Notes under the pieces: model-generated | Database searches by the model: none | What the model was told of the DNA's origin: nothing | Seen by the model: only the letters and a program-made list of their open reading frames with translations | Assembly: GCA_964615305.1 (NCBI GenBank) | Contig: CAZTNA010000006.1 | Location: 1 to 64,000, forward strand | Source of the DNA: Bog-950 sp964615305 | GTDB lineage: Bacteria; Bacteroidota; Bacteroidia; Chitinophagales; LD1 | Reading direction: 5' to 3' | Length of the DNA: 64,000 bases | Position numbers and translations under genes: made by a program | Part shown: piece after piece, positions 55,273 to 64,000 of the stretch | Layout of the letters: every line of letters begins with the position of its first letter | Position numbering within the stretch: the stretch's first letter is position 1

Positions 55273-56022
55273 ATGGCAGCACAAGAACTTAAAGTTTTAT
55301 TGATAGAAGATAACCCGGGCGATGCCTTTCTGATGAAGTTTTATTTAGGAGAGTCAGCATCACCGTTGTTTCATGTTTCACATGCCGAAACTGTAAAGGC
55401 GGCACTCGAGTTACTTAACGAAAACCAGTTTGATATTATACTTAGCGACATGAATCTGCCGGACAGTTTTGGGGTAGATACAGTAAAATCTATACTTGGA
55501 AAATTCCCCGGCAACTTAGTGATAGTGCTTACCGGGCTAACAGACGAAGAAGTTGGATTAGAAACTGTGCGTTATGGTGCTCAGGATTTTTTGACAAAAG
55601 GAAAATTTGATGGTAAGGTGCTGATTTCTTCTGTAATGTTTGCATTTGAACGGTTTAAGCTGAACAAGCAAATTGATTCTTTTTCAAAGCAGTTAGATGA
55701 AGAAAACTCGCGGCTTCATGCTATTCAAAAAATAATGAACATAGGTTATGTAGAGTATGACGCAAATACGAACACTATTTTCAGATCTGATTATTTAATG
55801 CAGATGCATGGTTCTTACGACCCGGCAAAAAAGCAGGTAGATTTAGAAGAGTCTTATAGCTGGCTAATCAACAGTCAGGAAATGAAAGACGTTATCACTA
55901 AGGCCATTCAAAATGAAGGTAGTGGTGAAATTCGCTATACTCGGAAAGACAGCGGAAAAGAATTCTTGCTCCGATATAGTAACACAAAAGGAAAACTCTG
56001 CGGTGTTGTTCAGCCGCTGTAG
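55273..56022 (+). CDS. Response regulator with PAS-like C-terminal domain
   Basis: 249 residues. The receiver domain (~5-125) has LLIEDNPGDAFLM, the phospho-acceptor D59 in IILSDMNLPDSFG, VLTGLTDEE and the lysine K109 in FLTKGKF. After a coiled linker (~128-150, KQIDSFSKQLDEENSRLHAIQK) comes a PAS-like fold (MNIGYVEYDANTNTIFRSDYLMQMHGSYD...LLRYSNTKGKLCGVVQPL). No DNA-binding, GGDEF, EAL or kinase domain is present. It is the last gene of the kinase-regulator-regulator unit. Its stop codon abuts the stop of the convergent gene with no spacer. Confidence 0.87.
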   Translation: MAAQELKVLLIEDNPGDAFLMKFYLGESASPLFHVSHAETVKAALELLNENQFDIILSDMNLPDSFGVDTVKSILGKFPGNLVIVLTGLTDEEVGLETVRYGAQDFLTKGKFDGKVLISSVMFAFERFKLNKQIDSFSKQLDEENSRLHAIQKIMNIGYVEYDANTNTIFRSDYLMQMHGSYDPAKKQVDLEESYSWLINSQEMKDVITKAIQNEGSGEIRYTRKDSGKEFLLRYSNTKGKLCGVVQPL

Positions 56023-59000
56023 CTATTCAACCATTAGTTTCTTTCTTACTAATTCATTTTCGGTTTTTACCAGTAGATAGTAAATGCCTTTTGCCAGATT
56101 ATCAGATAACACAACTTGATGTAATCTGTTTTGTGTAATGGAGCTATAAACAAGTTTGCCGGCCGCATCAAATAGTTTGATTTCAGCATTACCTGCCGAT
56201 ACATGTTGCAGGTCTATAGTAAATAAACCATTGTTTGGGTTAGGATAAACACGAATACTGCTTTCAAAAACAGTTTCTAAACCGGAACAAATCTCTACTT
56301 CCATATTTTCTGTAGCACTACCACTGCAACCGTTTGCGTCTGTGTATGTGTAAGTAATGGTGTGTAAGCCAACACCTGCTGTAGAGGCATCAAACGAATT
56401 GCCGTTAACACCAGTACCTGAAAACGCACCGCCTGAAGGAGTGCCGTCTTGTAGAGTTATAACGCTGTTACTACACACTACAGCTGCATTACCCGATAAA
56501 CTCACCACAGGGTTTAGGTTTTCAGTTGTTTGAATAACCTCAGATATAGCTACACAACTTCCGGTATTGGTAACTGTAACTGTAAAACTACCCGTAGTGT
56601 TGACTGTTATGCTCTGGGTGGTTTCTCCATTGTTCCATAAATAACTATCACCCGGCTGCGCACTGAATACTACCCATTGACCCTCACAGAAAATTGTATT
56701 ACCTGCTACTTGCACTGCTGCCACAGCATTGCTATTTACGGTAACAGTTATTTGTTGCGATACTGCGGTGCAATTGTTGTTATCTGTAACAGTAACTACA
56801 AAGCTGCCACTTTGCAATGTGGTAATATGCTGTGTAACAGCACCGGTGTTCCATAGGTAATTTGTTCCGGCTACTGCACTTAGTGTTACAGAATCGCCCG
56901 CGCAAATTGTTGTGGGTTTATCGGTAGTTACCGAATTGTCAGGCACCGGAAACTCGGTTACCGTTTGCGAAGCAGCGTTAGTGCAGCCATTGGCATCGGT
57001 TATGGTAACGGTATAGTTACCGCTGGCATTGGCTATTACAGATGAAGTAGTGGCTCCGTTACTCCACAAGTACGAAACAGCGTTGCCCGATTGAAGGGTT
57101 ACACTTCCTCCGTTACAAAAAGAAGTAGCACCTGACGGTGTAATAGATGCAGATGGTACATTATTCACTGTAATACTTACTGATGATGATGCACTGCACC
57201 CGTTCGCATCTGTTACAGTTACGCTGTAAATAGTTTGTTGTGAAGCTGAAACTGTTTGAGTTGTTTGTCCGGTACTCCACATATAGCTTAGTGCAGATGG
57301 TACCGACAGCGCCACAGAATTTCCCTGACAAATAGTTGTATTTCCGGAAGGAGTAATAGTAGCCGAGGGTAAAGAATTGACTACCACATTAACTGTACCG
57401 GATACAGCTGTGCAGTTGTTGGCATTGGTTACGGTTACTTTGTAATTACCGTTTTGTGATACAGTAATACTTTGAGAAGTTGCACTATTGCTCCAAAGAT
57501 AAGTAAGACCCGATGCTGCATTCAATATCACGCTTCCTCCCTGGCAAAATGTGGTAGCGCCCGATGGGGTAATTGTGTTAGAAGGAGCAGAAGCTGTTGT
57601 AACAGATACGTTAGATGACTTAGCGTAACAACCATTATAAACTTGTACAGAATACACTCCTGCCGCTGCTGCGTTGTAAGATGAAGAAGTAGCATTAGCA
57701 ATCGGGTTTCCGTTATTCATCCACTGATATGTGTAGCCATTACCTGTGCCGGCATTTAATGTAAGCGAGCTGTTAGGGCAAACTGTTGGTGAACCTGTGT
57801 AAGTAACATTAGCTGTAGGAGGTGAGCTGACGGTTACAGCTATGGTATCTGAATTAGCATTGTTTGGGCCAAGTGAAATAACCGCGTGATAGTTTCCCGC
57901 TTGTGTAGCAGAAAACGAGAATGAATTAGCACCATTAATCAATGTTCCGTTTCGGTACCATTGATAGGTGTAGCCGGTTCCTTCAATGGCTTCAATAGTT
58001 ACTTGCTGGCCACTACAAAATGTGGTAGCTCCCTGTGCTAATATTCTTCGATCAATGATTATGTTTTCATCACCGTTTTGGTAAGGTAGGTAGCCAAAAA
58101 ATACCATCATCATTTCATCGGTAGTAGCTTCTCCGGCTACTACATTTTGTGGCGGGTTGTTCGGGTTGTCAGGATTGTTGGTGGTGTTATCGTACGTGGC
58201 TATTGCTTTAATGGTTGAGTTAGATGGCACTTTCACTGCATTCGGAAATACGTAGGTATCTTGCCAGTGAAAATCCCAGTCAGGTACGTCAACAAACCGA
58301 ATGGTATCGCCCGGAACAGTAGTATTAGCCCAACTCTTTATAGTTCGGCCAATCAAGTGCATGTGCGGGAAAGCCGAAAGAAACGTATAGTTACCGTTGC
58401 CCATTGCCTGGCTTTCGGTATAAGTTCTGGTTTGCCCCGCAGGAATATTGATTTGCTGATTAATATTTTGAAGGTGATTTACTATTGGCCAAACGGTAAT
58501 ATCGCGAAGTGGTGCATTGGCTAATTTGAAATTGATGCGGGTGCTGTCTAACTGACCCTGGCTGCCTGCCGGATAGTGTACCTGCACAACAATATTTGTA
58601 TTTGCAGCTAAGCGAAAACCCAACCCAACGGGCGTATAGTAAGGCGATGCACCGGGTGTCCAACCGGCTATCAAACGTGAAGCTAACGAACCGGTGCCTC
58701 CGGCATTGCTATATCCCGGACCTGCTTGATTGGCATCTAGCTGTGCCGGCATGTTGGTGCTATCCTGAAAAATAAGTACGTGATGCACTGCATGAGTATT
58801 GCCGGGTATTACTTCTACTGCGGTAATATATTTTCCGGCAGGAACAGTAGTGGTAATTGGAAAGTTTCTGTAATCGTCATTTAAACTGGTAACAGTGTAG
58901 TTCGGAATTTTTACAGTGAGGTCAACGGTACCTAATTGCGATCCGGTACTATAGGTAGGCTGAGCCGGTGCTTTAGTAATATCGCCTTGCGGTCTGCCGC

Positions 59001-59310
59001 CATTTACCCAGTCGTTGAGGGTAGTAATTTCAGCTGTTGTAAGTACTCGCTCGCGGGCAAAGTGTTTATAGTTTTCGTCCGGTGGCCAGGGAGGCATTGT
59101 TTTGTTACTAACTTCTGTAGCTATGCTAAAGCCGTAGTTATATGCATCGCTAAAGGTAATAAGCGGAAAGTGCCCTGCGCCATTAGTATGATGACATTTG
59201 GTGCAGTTAGCATACAAAATAGGAGCTACATCTTCGGCCCAGGTAGGTGTTTGTGCGTTTGCTATCAGGTTAGCAATGCAAAAAACAGAGAGGAGTAAAA
59301 AACTTTTCAT
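56023..59310 (-). CDS. Haem c / copper monooxygenase-like / Ig-repeat T9SS type A cargo
   Basis: 1095 residues from ATG at 59310 (signal MKSFLLLSVFCIANLIANAQ); the codons upstream to 59451 are a leader without meaning. A haem c motif CTKCH (C36, C39, H40) with TMPPWPP (M72, likely axial Met) forms a small cytochrome-like domain. Residues ~125-415 resemble the copper type II ascorbate-dependent monooxygenases (PHM/DBH): paired His H176-H177, H245 in VQVHYPAG, H316 and H318 in PHMHLIG, and M400 in TTDEMMMVF. Seven or so Ig-like domains follow (~430-1010, e.g. YLWSNGATTSSVIANASGNYTVTITD), then the sorting domain IRVYPNPNNGLFTIDL...VRKKLMVE. It is probably an extracellular or surface redox enzyme. 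Substrate unknown. Confidence 0.88.
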   Translation of the reverse strand: MKSFLLLSVFCIANLIANAQTPTWAEDVAPILYANCTKCHHTNGAGHFPLITFSDAYNYGFSIATEVSNKTMPPWPPDENYKHFARERVLTTAEITTLNDWVNGGRPQGDITKAPAQPTYSTGSQLGTVDLTVKIPNYTVTSLNDDYRNFPITTTVPAGKYITAVEVIPGNTHAVHHVLIFQDSTNMPAQLDANQAGPGYSNAGGTGSLASRLIAGWTPGASPYYTPVGLGFRLAANTNIVVQVHYPAGSQGQLDSTRINFKLANAPLRDITVWPIVNHLQNINQQINIPAGQTRTYTESQAMGNGNYTFLSAFPHMHLIGRTIKSWANTTVPGDTIRFVDVPDWDFHWQDTYVFPNAVKVPSNSTIKAIATYDNTTNNPDNPNNPPQNVVAGEATTDEMMMVFFGYLPYQNGDENIIIDRRILAQGATTFCSGQQVTIEAIEGTGYTYQWYRNGTLINGANSFSFSATQAGNYHAVISLGPNNANSDTIAVTVSSPPTANVTYTGSPTVCPNSSLTLNAGTGNGYTYQWMNNGNPIANATSSSYNAAAAGVYSVQVYNGCYAKSSNVSVTTASAPSNTITPSGATTFCQGGSVILNAASGLTYLWSNSATSQSITVSQNGNYKVTVTNANNCTAVSGTVNVVVNSLPSATITPSGNTTICQGNSVALSVPSALSYMWSTGQTTQTVSASQQTIYSVTVTDANGCSASSSVSITVNNVPSASITPSGATSFCNGGSVTLQSGNAVSYLWSNGATTSSVIANASGNYTVTITDANGCTNAASQTVTEFPVPDNSVTTDKPTTICAGDSVTLSAVAGTNYLWNTGAVTQHITTLQSGSFVVTVTDNNNCTAVSQQITVTVNSNAVAAVQVAGNTIFCEGQWVVFSAQPGDSYLWNNGETTQSITVNTTGSFTVTVTNTGSCVAISEVIQTTENLNPVVSLSGNAAVVCSNSVITLQDGTPSGGAFSGTGVNGNSFDASTAGVGLHTITYTYTDANGCSGSATENMEVEICSGLETVFESSIRVYPNPNNGLFTIDLQHVSAGNAEIKLFDAAGKLVYSSITQNRLHQVVLSDNLAKGIYYLLVKTENELVRKKLMVE

Positions 59311-59507
59311 CAGCGTGTGTTTACTTGAAATAGATACGAAAAGTAAGAATGTTTTTAGAGTTGCGGAATCAATTGAATTTAATCGGATATAAGTGTTTCT
59401 TCTTGGATTTGCTTTTAAGAAAAAGCATATTGGCCAACAAATTTGCAGCAATGGCCTAATACTTGCTATACAATCGTTACACTATATTCGAAACAATTTA
59501 ATACCAA

Positions 59508-62500
59508 TTGAGTTTTTCAGCCAATATCCGTTCATACTTAGTACCTGCACTTATGGCAGTAGCTTTGCTTGTGCTGTTGCTGAAGCCGGCTAACATTAAC
59601 CTGCAAACGGTTGCACAAAGCGCAGAGAGCGAACTGAATATAGCGGAAGAAGTGTTTAGCAGCAAAGTAAAAAGTAAAGAACTTTGGCAGGCATTAAGAG
59701 AAAAAAAGTTCGAAAGTGATGAGTTTCAGAAGTTGGTTAAAAAAGGGGTTCAGATTAGCTACTACAAAAATGACTCGCTGCTGTTTTGGTCTGACAATAG
59801 CGCATTTTTACTAACACCGGCAGATGACGCCAATACTGCCACCACATTAGTTAAACTTAAAAATGGGTGGTTTCAACAGTGCCAATTTACAGATAAAGCT
59901 ACGCATGAAACACTCATTGGGTTAGTAAGAGTAAAGTACGATTACCCGTTTGAAAACAAGTTTCTCAAAAACGCATTTGCCTTCAGTTTTCGTTTGCCTG
60001 ATAATCTTCAACTGAGCGAGCAGAAAATAGATGGAGGTGTGCCGGTGAAAAATCTTTCAGGCACACCTTTGTTTTATTTATACCTGAGCGGTGATGTAAA
60101 GGAAGCAGAAACAGATATTATCTTATTGCTGGCGCAACTGCTTTTTTTTCTGATAGCAGCCTTTTACCTGAATAAGTTTTGCTTGCAAGCAGCCGGCAAG
60201 AAAGGCTTTGTTACCGGGTTTGGTGGGTTGGTGTTGGTGTTAGTTGTAGCCCGGGCAGCTATGTTGTATTTCAAACAACCAGCAGAGTTTTACAAGCTAC
60301 AATTGTTTGACCCAAAGTTTTATGCATCATCAGTGGTAACACCGTCATTGGGCGATTTACTGCTAAACTTATTGTTTTTGCTATGGATGGTTGTGTTTTT
60401 TATTAAACACAAGCCTACACTGCCCAACGCCAAAAAACTATCATTTGGAGTTTCGCTTTTACTCGTTGCAGGGGTTCATGCTGTATCGTTATTGGTTTGG
60501 TGGCTATTTAAAACACTGGTAATTGATTCAGTGGTGTCATTTGAGGTGTACAATATTTTAGGGTTAAATGCGTACAGTTTGCTAGGTCTGTTTTGCATGG
60601 CCTTAATGATGGCATTGCACTTAGTGGTAGTAAAATTTGTTCACCAATACGTGAACAGAAATAATGTTTCATTAGGTGGCGTAGCCTTGTTGCTTGGTTT
60701 GGTAGTTGTAGCACTACTATCTGTTGTTATACAAAACTTCTACTTTGAGTCACTCATTTTTACAGTAGTTTGGACCGCCTCCATGTATGTTGTTTTTTTT
60801 CTGCTCTTTAACACAGATATTACACTTTCAGCGCGTAACATAATAGGTACCATAGTTCTGTACAGTTTGTTTTCTACTTTTTTAATCGAAAACTTATATG
60901 AGAAGAAAGAGAGAAATCAACGTGTTTTTTTTAGTGGTAAACTTGTGTCGGAACACGATTATGTGGCCGAGTATCTTTTTGAGGATGTAGCCAAGAGAGT
61001 TTCAGAAGATGCTTTTCTGAAAAGCTATTTCTCAAACCCCCTTATTACTAAGAAACAACTGACTGATAGAATTGCATCGCTGTATATGGGAGGGTATTTT
61101 GACCGCTATGCGCTTCAGGTGTTTTCATTTGATGCTGCAGGTGTGTCGTTAAAAAATGATGATACCGCTCAAACAGCCGTCATGCGGGCATTGCTTGCGG
61201 AGTCTCTTCGCGAAGGAACGCTCATTTACAGTAACGATACAGCACAAAATTATTTTTACCTAGCCCGTCTTAGTTTAATGAGCGACACGACTGAGATTGG
61301 CTCGTTGTGCCTAAAGCTATCACCTAAAATTTATTACGGGCAAAACGTTTATCCCGAATTGTTGTTGAGCAGCAATATTTCTTCCGGTAATAATCCGAAT
61401 AATTATTCGTACGCTATTTACCAAAGTGATAAGTTAATAGCTCAATCAGGCGATTTTCCGTACTCGTATTACTGGAACAAAGCGTATGACTTTGAAGGTA
61501 AAGATTTTCGTTTTATAGAAGAAGCCGATTGGGAGCACGGCATTCAACAATTTACTAACGGGAAAAAAGTATTAGTTAGTGTAAAACGCGAGCCGGAGTT
61601 TGAACCCATAGCTACCTTTTCTTACTTCTTTACCTTTTACTTTACCATAGTTACCCTGTTTTTGTTAACTCGACAGTTGGCAAGAGGCGAATCGGCCACT
61701 GACGGCCTGTTTTCTGTGCTTTCTCTTTCATTTCGCACACGAATCAACTACTCCATGTTGCTTATGATTTTAGTGTCATTTATCATCATTGGCTTTATTA
61801 CCATAAGTTTTTTCAGCAGGCAGTATGATAGTTTTTACACAGACCGCTTGCTTCGCAAAGAGAGAGTGGTGCATGCCGGGTTAGAGTATTTTGTTCAGCA
61901 ACACTCAGCCAACAATAACTTACTTCAAGAAAGCCTGAATCGTGATTTGGAAATTGAAGTAGCGCGACAAGCAGAAATAAACTCAATAGATATTAACATT
62001 TACGACCGCTCCGGAGTTATGAAGGTAGCATCGCAACCTGCTATATACAGCAAGGGATTGGTGAGTAAGTTAATGAACCCCTCGGCATATTTTGACTTAG
62101 AGAACCACAAGACAGCACAAGTAACCAAGCAAGAGCGTATAGGGGCGCTGAGTTATTTGGCTACGTATGCCCCCATTAGAAACAACCAGGGCGATGCTAT
62201 TGCCTACCTCGGCATTCCGTATTTCGAAAGATCAAAAAATATTGACAACGAGGTGTCATCATTTTTGGTGGCGCTTATGAATGTGTATGTGTTTCTGCTT
62301 ATTTGCGCGGCCATACTTGCCTACCTGGTTTCAAATTCTATTACCCGCCCGCTTACAATAATTAGTGAGAAACTACGAATACTGAACCTGAATAAAGTGA
62401 ATGAGCCGATAGAGTGGAATAGTAATGATGAAATTGGTGTGCTGGTAAACGAGTACAATAAAATGATTAACGAGTTAGAACAGAGTGCTCAAAAGTTAGC

Positions 62501-63179
62501 TAAAAGCGAGCGGGAAGGTGCTTGGCGCGAAATGGCAAAACAAATTGCCCATGAAATAAAGAACCCGCTTACACCTATGAAGCTAAGCATACAGTATCTT
62601 CAGCGGGCTATTGATGAGGGCCATACGAACATTGAGCAGCTTGCCCAAAAGGTAGCTAAAACACTTGAAGAGCAGATTGAAAACCTATCGAGTATTGCTA
62701 CAGCTTTTTCATCGTTTGCCAAAATGCCCAAGGCACAAAACGAAATTATTGAGTTGAACGAATTGCTACGTTCTATTGTTCATTTGTTTGGCAACGAAGA
62801 TGCACAGGTAACCTTTACCACCTCGGTAGCGCACCCTACTGTGTTTGCTGATAAAAACCAGTTAGTAAGCGTGTTTAATAATTTGGTAAAAAACGCCATA
62901 CAGAGTATTCCCGAAAACCGAAAAGGATTTGTAGATGTGCATGTAAAACAAGAAGAAGATTGGGTGGTTGTAGCCGTAAGCGATAATGGTGTTGGAATAG
63001 CGGGCAGCCATTACGAAAATGTGTTTGTGCCTAACTTTACCACCAAGTCGTCAGGCACCGGCTTAGGGCTGGCTATCACCAAACAGATTGTAGATGGGGC
63101 AGGAGGTAAAATATGGTTTGAAAGCGAAGAGAATGTAGGATCTACCTTTACTGTAAAACTTGCTGTGTGCAAGGCATAA
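59508..63179 (+). CDS. Large membrane sensor histidine kinase, NtrY-like
   Basis: 1223 residues, start assigned to TTG 59508 with ATG 59553 as an alternative; the N-terminus is hydrophobic either way. A first membrane helix (~10-25) and an extracytoplasmic segment (~30-195) precede a block of helices (~200-455). A second extracytoplasmic region (~460-705), another helix, a CHASE/PDC-like region (~760-930) and a helix at ~925-945 follow. The HAMP domain (NSITRPLTIISEKLRIL) leads to HisKA with H1015 in AKQIAHEIKNPLTPMK, then HATPase motifs FNNLVKNAIQS, VSDNGVGI and GTGLGLAITKQIVDGAGG. The kinase core resembles NtrY. No response regulator is adjacent. It is followed by a bidirectional terminator. 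Confidence 0.9.
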   Translation: MSFSANIRSYLVPALMAVALLVLLLKPANINLQTVAQSAESELNIAEEVFSSKVKSKELWQALREKKFESDEFQKLVKKGVQISYYKNDSLLFWSDNSAFLLTPADDANTATTLVKLKNGWFQQCQFTDKATHETLIGLVRVKYDYPFENKFLKNAFAFSFRLPDNLQLSEQKIDGGVPVKNLSGTPLFYLYLSGDVKEAETDIILLLAQLLFFLIAAFYLNKFCLQAAGKKGFVTGFGGLVLVLVVARAAMLYFKQPAEFYKLQLFDPKFYASSVVTPSLGDLLLNLLFLLWMVVFFIKHKPTLPNAKKLSFGVSLLLVAGVHAVSLLVWWLFKTLVIDSVVSFEVYNILGLNAYSLLGLFCMALMMALHLVVVKFVHQYVNRNNVSLGGVALLLGLVVVALLSVVIQNFYFESLIFTVVWTASMYVVFFLLFNTDITLSARNIIGTIVLYSLFSTFLIENLYEKKERNQRVFFSGKLVSEHDYVAEYLFEDVAKRVSEDAFLKSYFSNPLITKKQLTDRIASLYMGGYFDRYALQVFSFDAAGVSLKNDDTAQTAVMRALLAESLREGTLIYSNDTAQNYFYLARLSLMSDTTEIGSLCLKLSPKIYYGQNVYPELLLSSNISSGNNPNNYSYAIYQSDKLIAQSGDFPYSYYWNKAYDFEGKDFRFIEEADWEHGIQQFTNGKKVLVSVKREPEFEPIATFSYFFTFYFTIVTLFLLTRQLARGESATDGLFSVLSLSFRTRINYSMLLMILVSFIIIGFITISFFSRQYDSFYTDRLLRKERVVHAGLEYFVQQHSANNNLLQESLNRDLEIEVARQAEINSIDINIYDRSGVMKVASQPAIYSKGLVSKLMNPSAYFDLENHKTAQVTKQERIGALSYLATYAPIRNNQGDAIAYLGIPYFERSKNIDNEVSSFLVALMNVYVFLLICAAILAYLVSNSITRPLTIISEKLRILNLNKVNEPIEWNSNDEIGVLVNEYNKMINELEQSAQKLAKSEREGAWREMAKQIAHEIKNPLTPMKLSIQYLQRAIDEGHTNIEQLAQKVAKTLEEQIENLSSIATAFSSFAKMPKAQNEIIELNELLRSIVHLFGNEDAQVTFTTSVAHPTVFADKNQLVSVFNNLVKNAIQSIPENRKGFVDVHVKQEEDWVVVAVSDNGVGIAGSHYENVFVPNFTTKSSGTGLGLAITKQIVDGAGGKIWFESEENVGSTFTVKLAVCKA

Positions 63180-63181
63180 AA

Positions 63182-63214
63182 AAAGCAGGAGTGGTTAGTT
63201 CCTGCTTTTAATTT
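63182..63214 (+). terminator. Bidirectional intrinsic terminator
   Basis: AAAGCAGGA (63182-63190) pairs with TCCTGCTTT (63200-63208) around a 9-nt loop. TTTTAATTTTTT follows on the plus strand and an A-run from 63177 provides the U-tract for the minus strand, so it can serve both the kinase gene and the convergent receptor gene. Confidence 0.9.
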
Positions 63215-63229
63215 TTTCTGTTTCAGAGT

Positions 63230-64000
63230 TTAGTATTCAGCTACTTTCTTTTTATACAGATTGCTGAAATTGTAACTGATTTGTAAAGTATAACTGCGCG
63301 GTTGTTCGAAACGACCCGGACGTGGCATCCATTCCCAGTTAGCTACGTTCTTTATAATGAAAGCAAGTTTCAGATTGTCCACCGGTTTGTAACCTATACC
63401 TATGTTAATGATGTTGTCGCCACGGTATTTTTTGGCTTCCAACCCTTCGCGGTATTGTTTAAGCGCTTTAAACGAATTAATTTTAAAGAACAAAGGAACC
63501 AGATTGGTGAAAAACGGACTTACAAAAGCATAGTCTATGTTTTCCTGATACGCAATAAACTGATAATCTAAGTTGAAATCGAACCGCTTGTGATTAATGT
63601 TGAATATCAACTTAAACTGGTGTATAGGGCGATACTTCAATGTATTGAATGAAGAAGAAGAGGTCATGCCGTAAGTAATAAACTGTGTAGTATCTAAACC
63701 GGCAGGTGCGTTTGCTCCATTAAATGCTCCTTGAAACAATCCACCGCCTGCGCTTGGCTTAATGGTGTCACCGGCATAGTTAAAGAGGGTAATTGGCTTG
63801 TTCCAGTTAAGGGCTTTTGAGTTTACGTAAGTGTAACCACCCAATACGCTAAACTCAACCCCTTTATACACGGTTTGTATTCCCAGTGCGGCATCGACAC
63901 CCAACATGCGGGTAGTGCCAATATTTTGTGAAGAGAAACCTGCACCCGGGCTGGTAATGCTGGAGAATTTACCAAACGGACCAAACATGAACTCCATCAT
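63230..64000 (-). CDS. TonB-dependent receptor, C-terminal part (cut by window edge)
   Basis: The last 256 codons or so of an outer-membrane beta-barrel; the gene continues beyond 64000, so the first Met here is internal. Alternating strands such as GVDAALGIQTVYKGVEFSVLGGYTYV, QFKLIFNINHKRFDFNLDYQFIAYQ and IINIGIGYKPVDNLKLAFIIKNVAN end in NWEWMPRPGRFEQPRSYTLQISYNFSN, the usual last strands of a TonB-dependent receptor. A short YKKKVAEY tail follows the terminal strand. The ligand cannot be inferred without the plug and N-domain. Confidence 0.85.
   Translation of the reverse strand: MMEFMFGPFGKFSSITSPGAGFSSQNIGTTRMLGVDAALGIQTVYKGVEFSVLGGYTYVNSKALNWNKPITLFNYAGDTIKPSAGGGLFQGAFNGANAPAGLDTTQFITYGMTSSSSFNTLKYRPIHQFKLIFNINHKRFDFNLDYQFIAYQENIDYAFVSPFFTNLVPLFFKINSFKALKQYREGLEAKKYRGDNIINIGIGYKPVDNLKLAFIIKNVANWEWMPRPGRFEQPRSYTLQISYNFSNLYKKKVAEY

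Noticed and set aside
1..64000. Prophage, IS element, integron or defence system
   Set aside because: No integrase, transposase, capsid, toxin-antitoxin, restriction or other defence gene was recognised on either strand.

Overview
The window looks like a draft chromosome segment of a Bacteroidota bacterium. The evidence is six proteins with type IX secretion (T9SS) C-terminal sorting domains, a PorP/SprF-family gene, TonB-dependent receptors, rhomboid and DUF1573 proteins, and promoter-like sequences of the Bacteroidota form TTG-N19-TAnnTTTG instead of the TTGACA/TATAAT form. Lower taxonomy cannot be fixed from this sequence. A run of exactly 100 N at 15660-15759 marks a scaffold gap, so this is assembled draft or metagenome sequence. 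I see no prophage, insertion sequence, CRISPR array or integrase.

Layout. 1-3.2 kb: a cut tRNA-Val, a family 1 glycosidase behind a peptide/oligosaccharide-type ABC permease, and a divergent LolD-like ATPase. 3.3-15.4 kb: a lipoprotein, then a surface/secretion block made of a 1.86-kaa Ig-repeat type B T9SS cargo, an OmpA/TPR/PD40 protein of PorE architecture, a PorP/SprF protein, and a TonB-dependent receptor. Three different REP-like intergenic elements lie in this block, and its second half appears richer in G+C than its surroundings. 15.4-15.96 kb: a palindromic repeat array with the assembly gap. 15.9-23.6 kb: a WG-repeat protein, a PhoD-like phosphatase with an acyltransferase, a secreted unknown, a peptide-binding lipoprotein, and a tRNA m6A methyltransferase. 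23.6-26.4 kb: DUF1573-yajC and rpsP-rimM-trmD, core translation and secretion genes. 26.4-41.1 kb: a rhomboid protease, a penicillin acylase homologue, a 1.9-kaa PKD-type T9SS cargo, shikimate kinase, threonine aldolase, and two adjacent T9SS cargos (a kelch-like propeller and a PQQ-type sugar dehydrogenase).

41.4-48.2 kb: pyrG, a THUMP RNA methyltransferase, an ALDH7-type dehydrogenase, the NfeD/FloA pair, an unassigned structured RNA candidate between converging genes, and folA. 48.3-53.3 kb: another T9SS cargo, thymidine kinase, an unknown, and a secreted parallel beta-helix-like protein with its own promoter and terminator. 53.4-56.0 kb: a PAS histidine kinase with two response regulators. 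56.0-59.3 kb: a secreted protein joining a haem c motif, a copper monooxygenase fold with all expected ligands, Ig repeats and a T9SS tail. 59.5-63.2 kb: a large NtrY-like membrane histidine kinase. 63.2-64 kb: the C-terminal end of a TonB-dependent receptor.

Working together, the most coherent group is the cell-surface one: a large type B adhesin with probable outer-membrane partners encoded directly downstream, plus five type A cargos elsewhere in the window. The rest is mostly ordinary housekeeping. The observations most worth a second look are the structured RNA candidate at 47.4-47.6 kb, the haem/copper-monooxygenase T9SS fusion, the alternating two-domain repeat of the adhesin, the palindromic array beside the gap, and a terminator-like hairpin inside the start of rimM.
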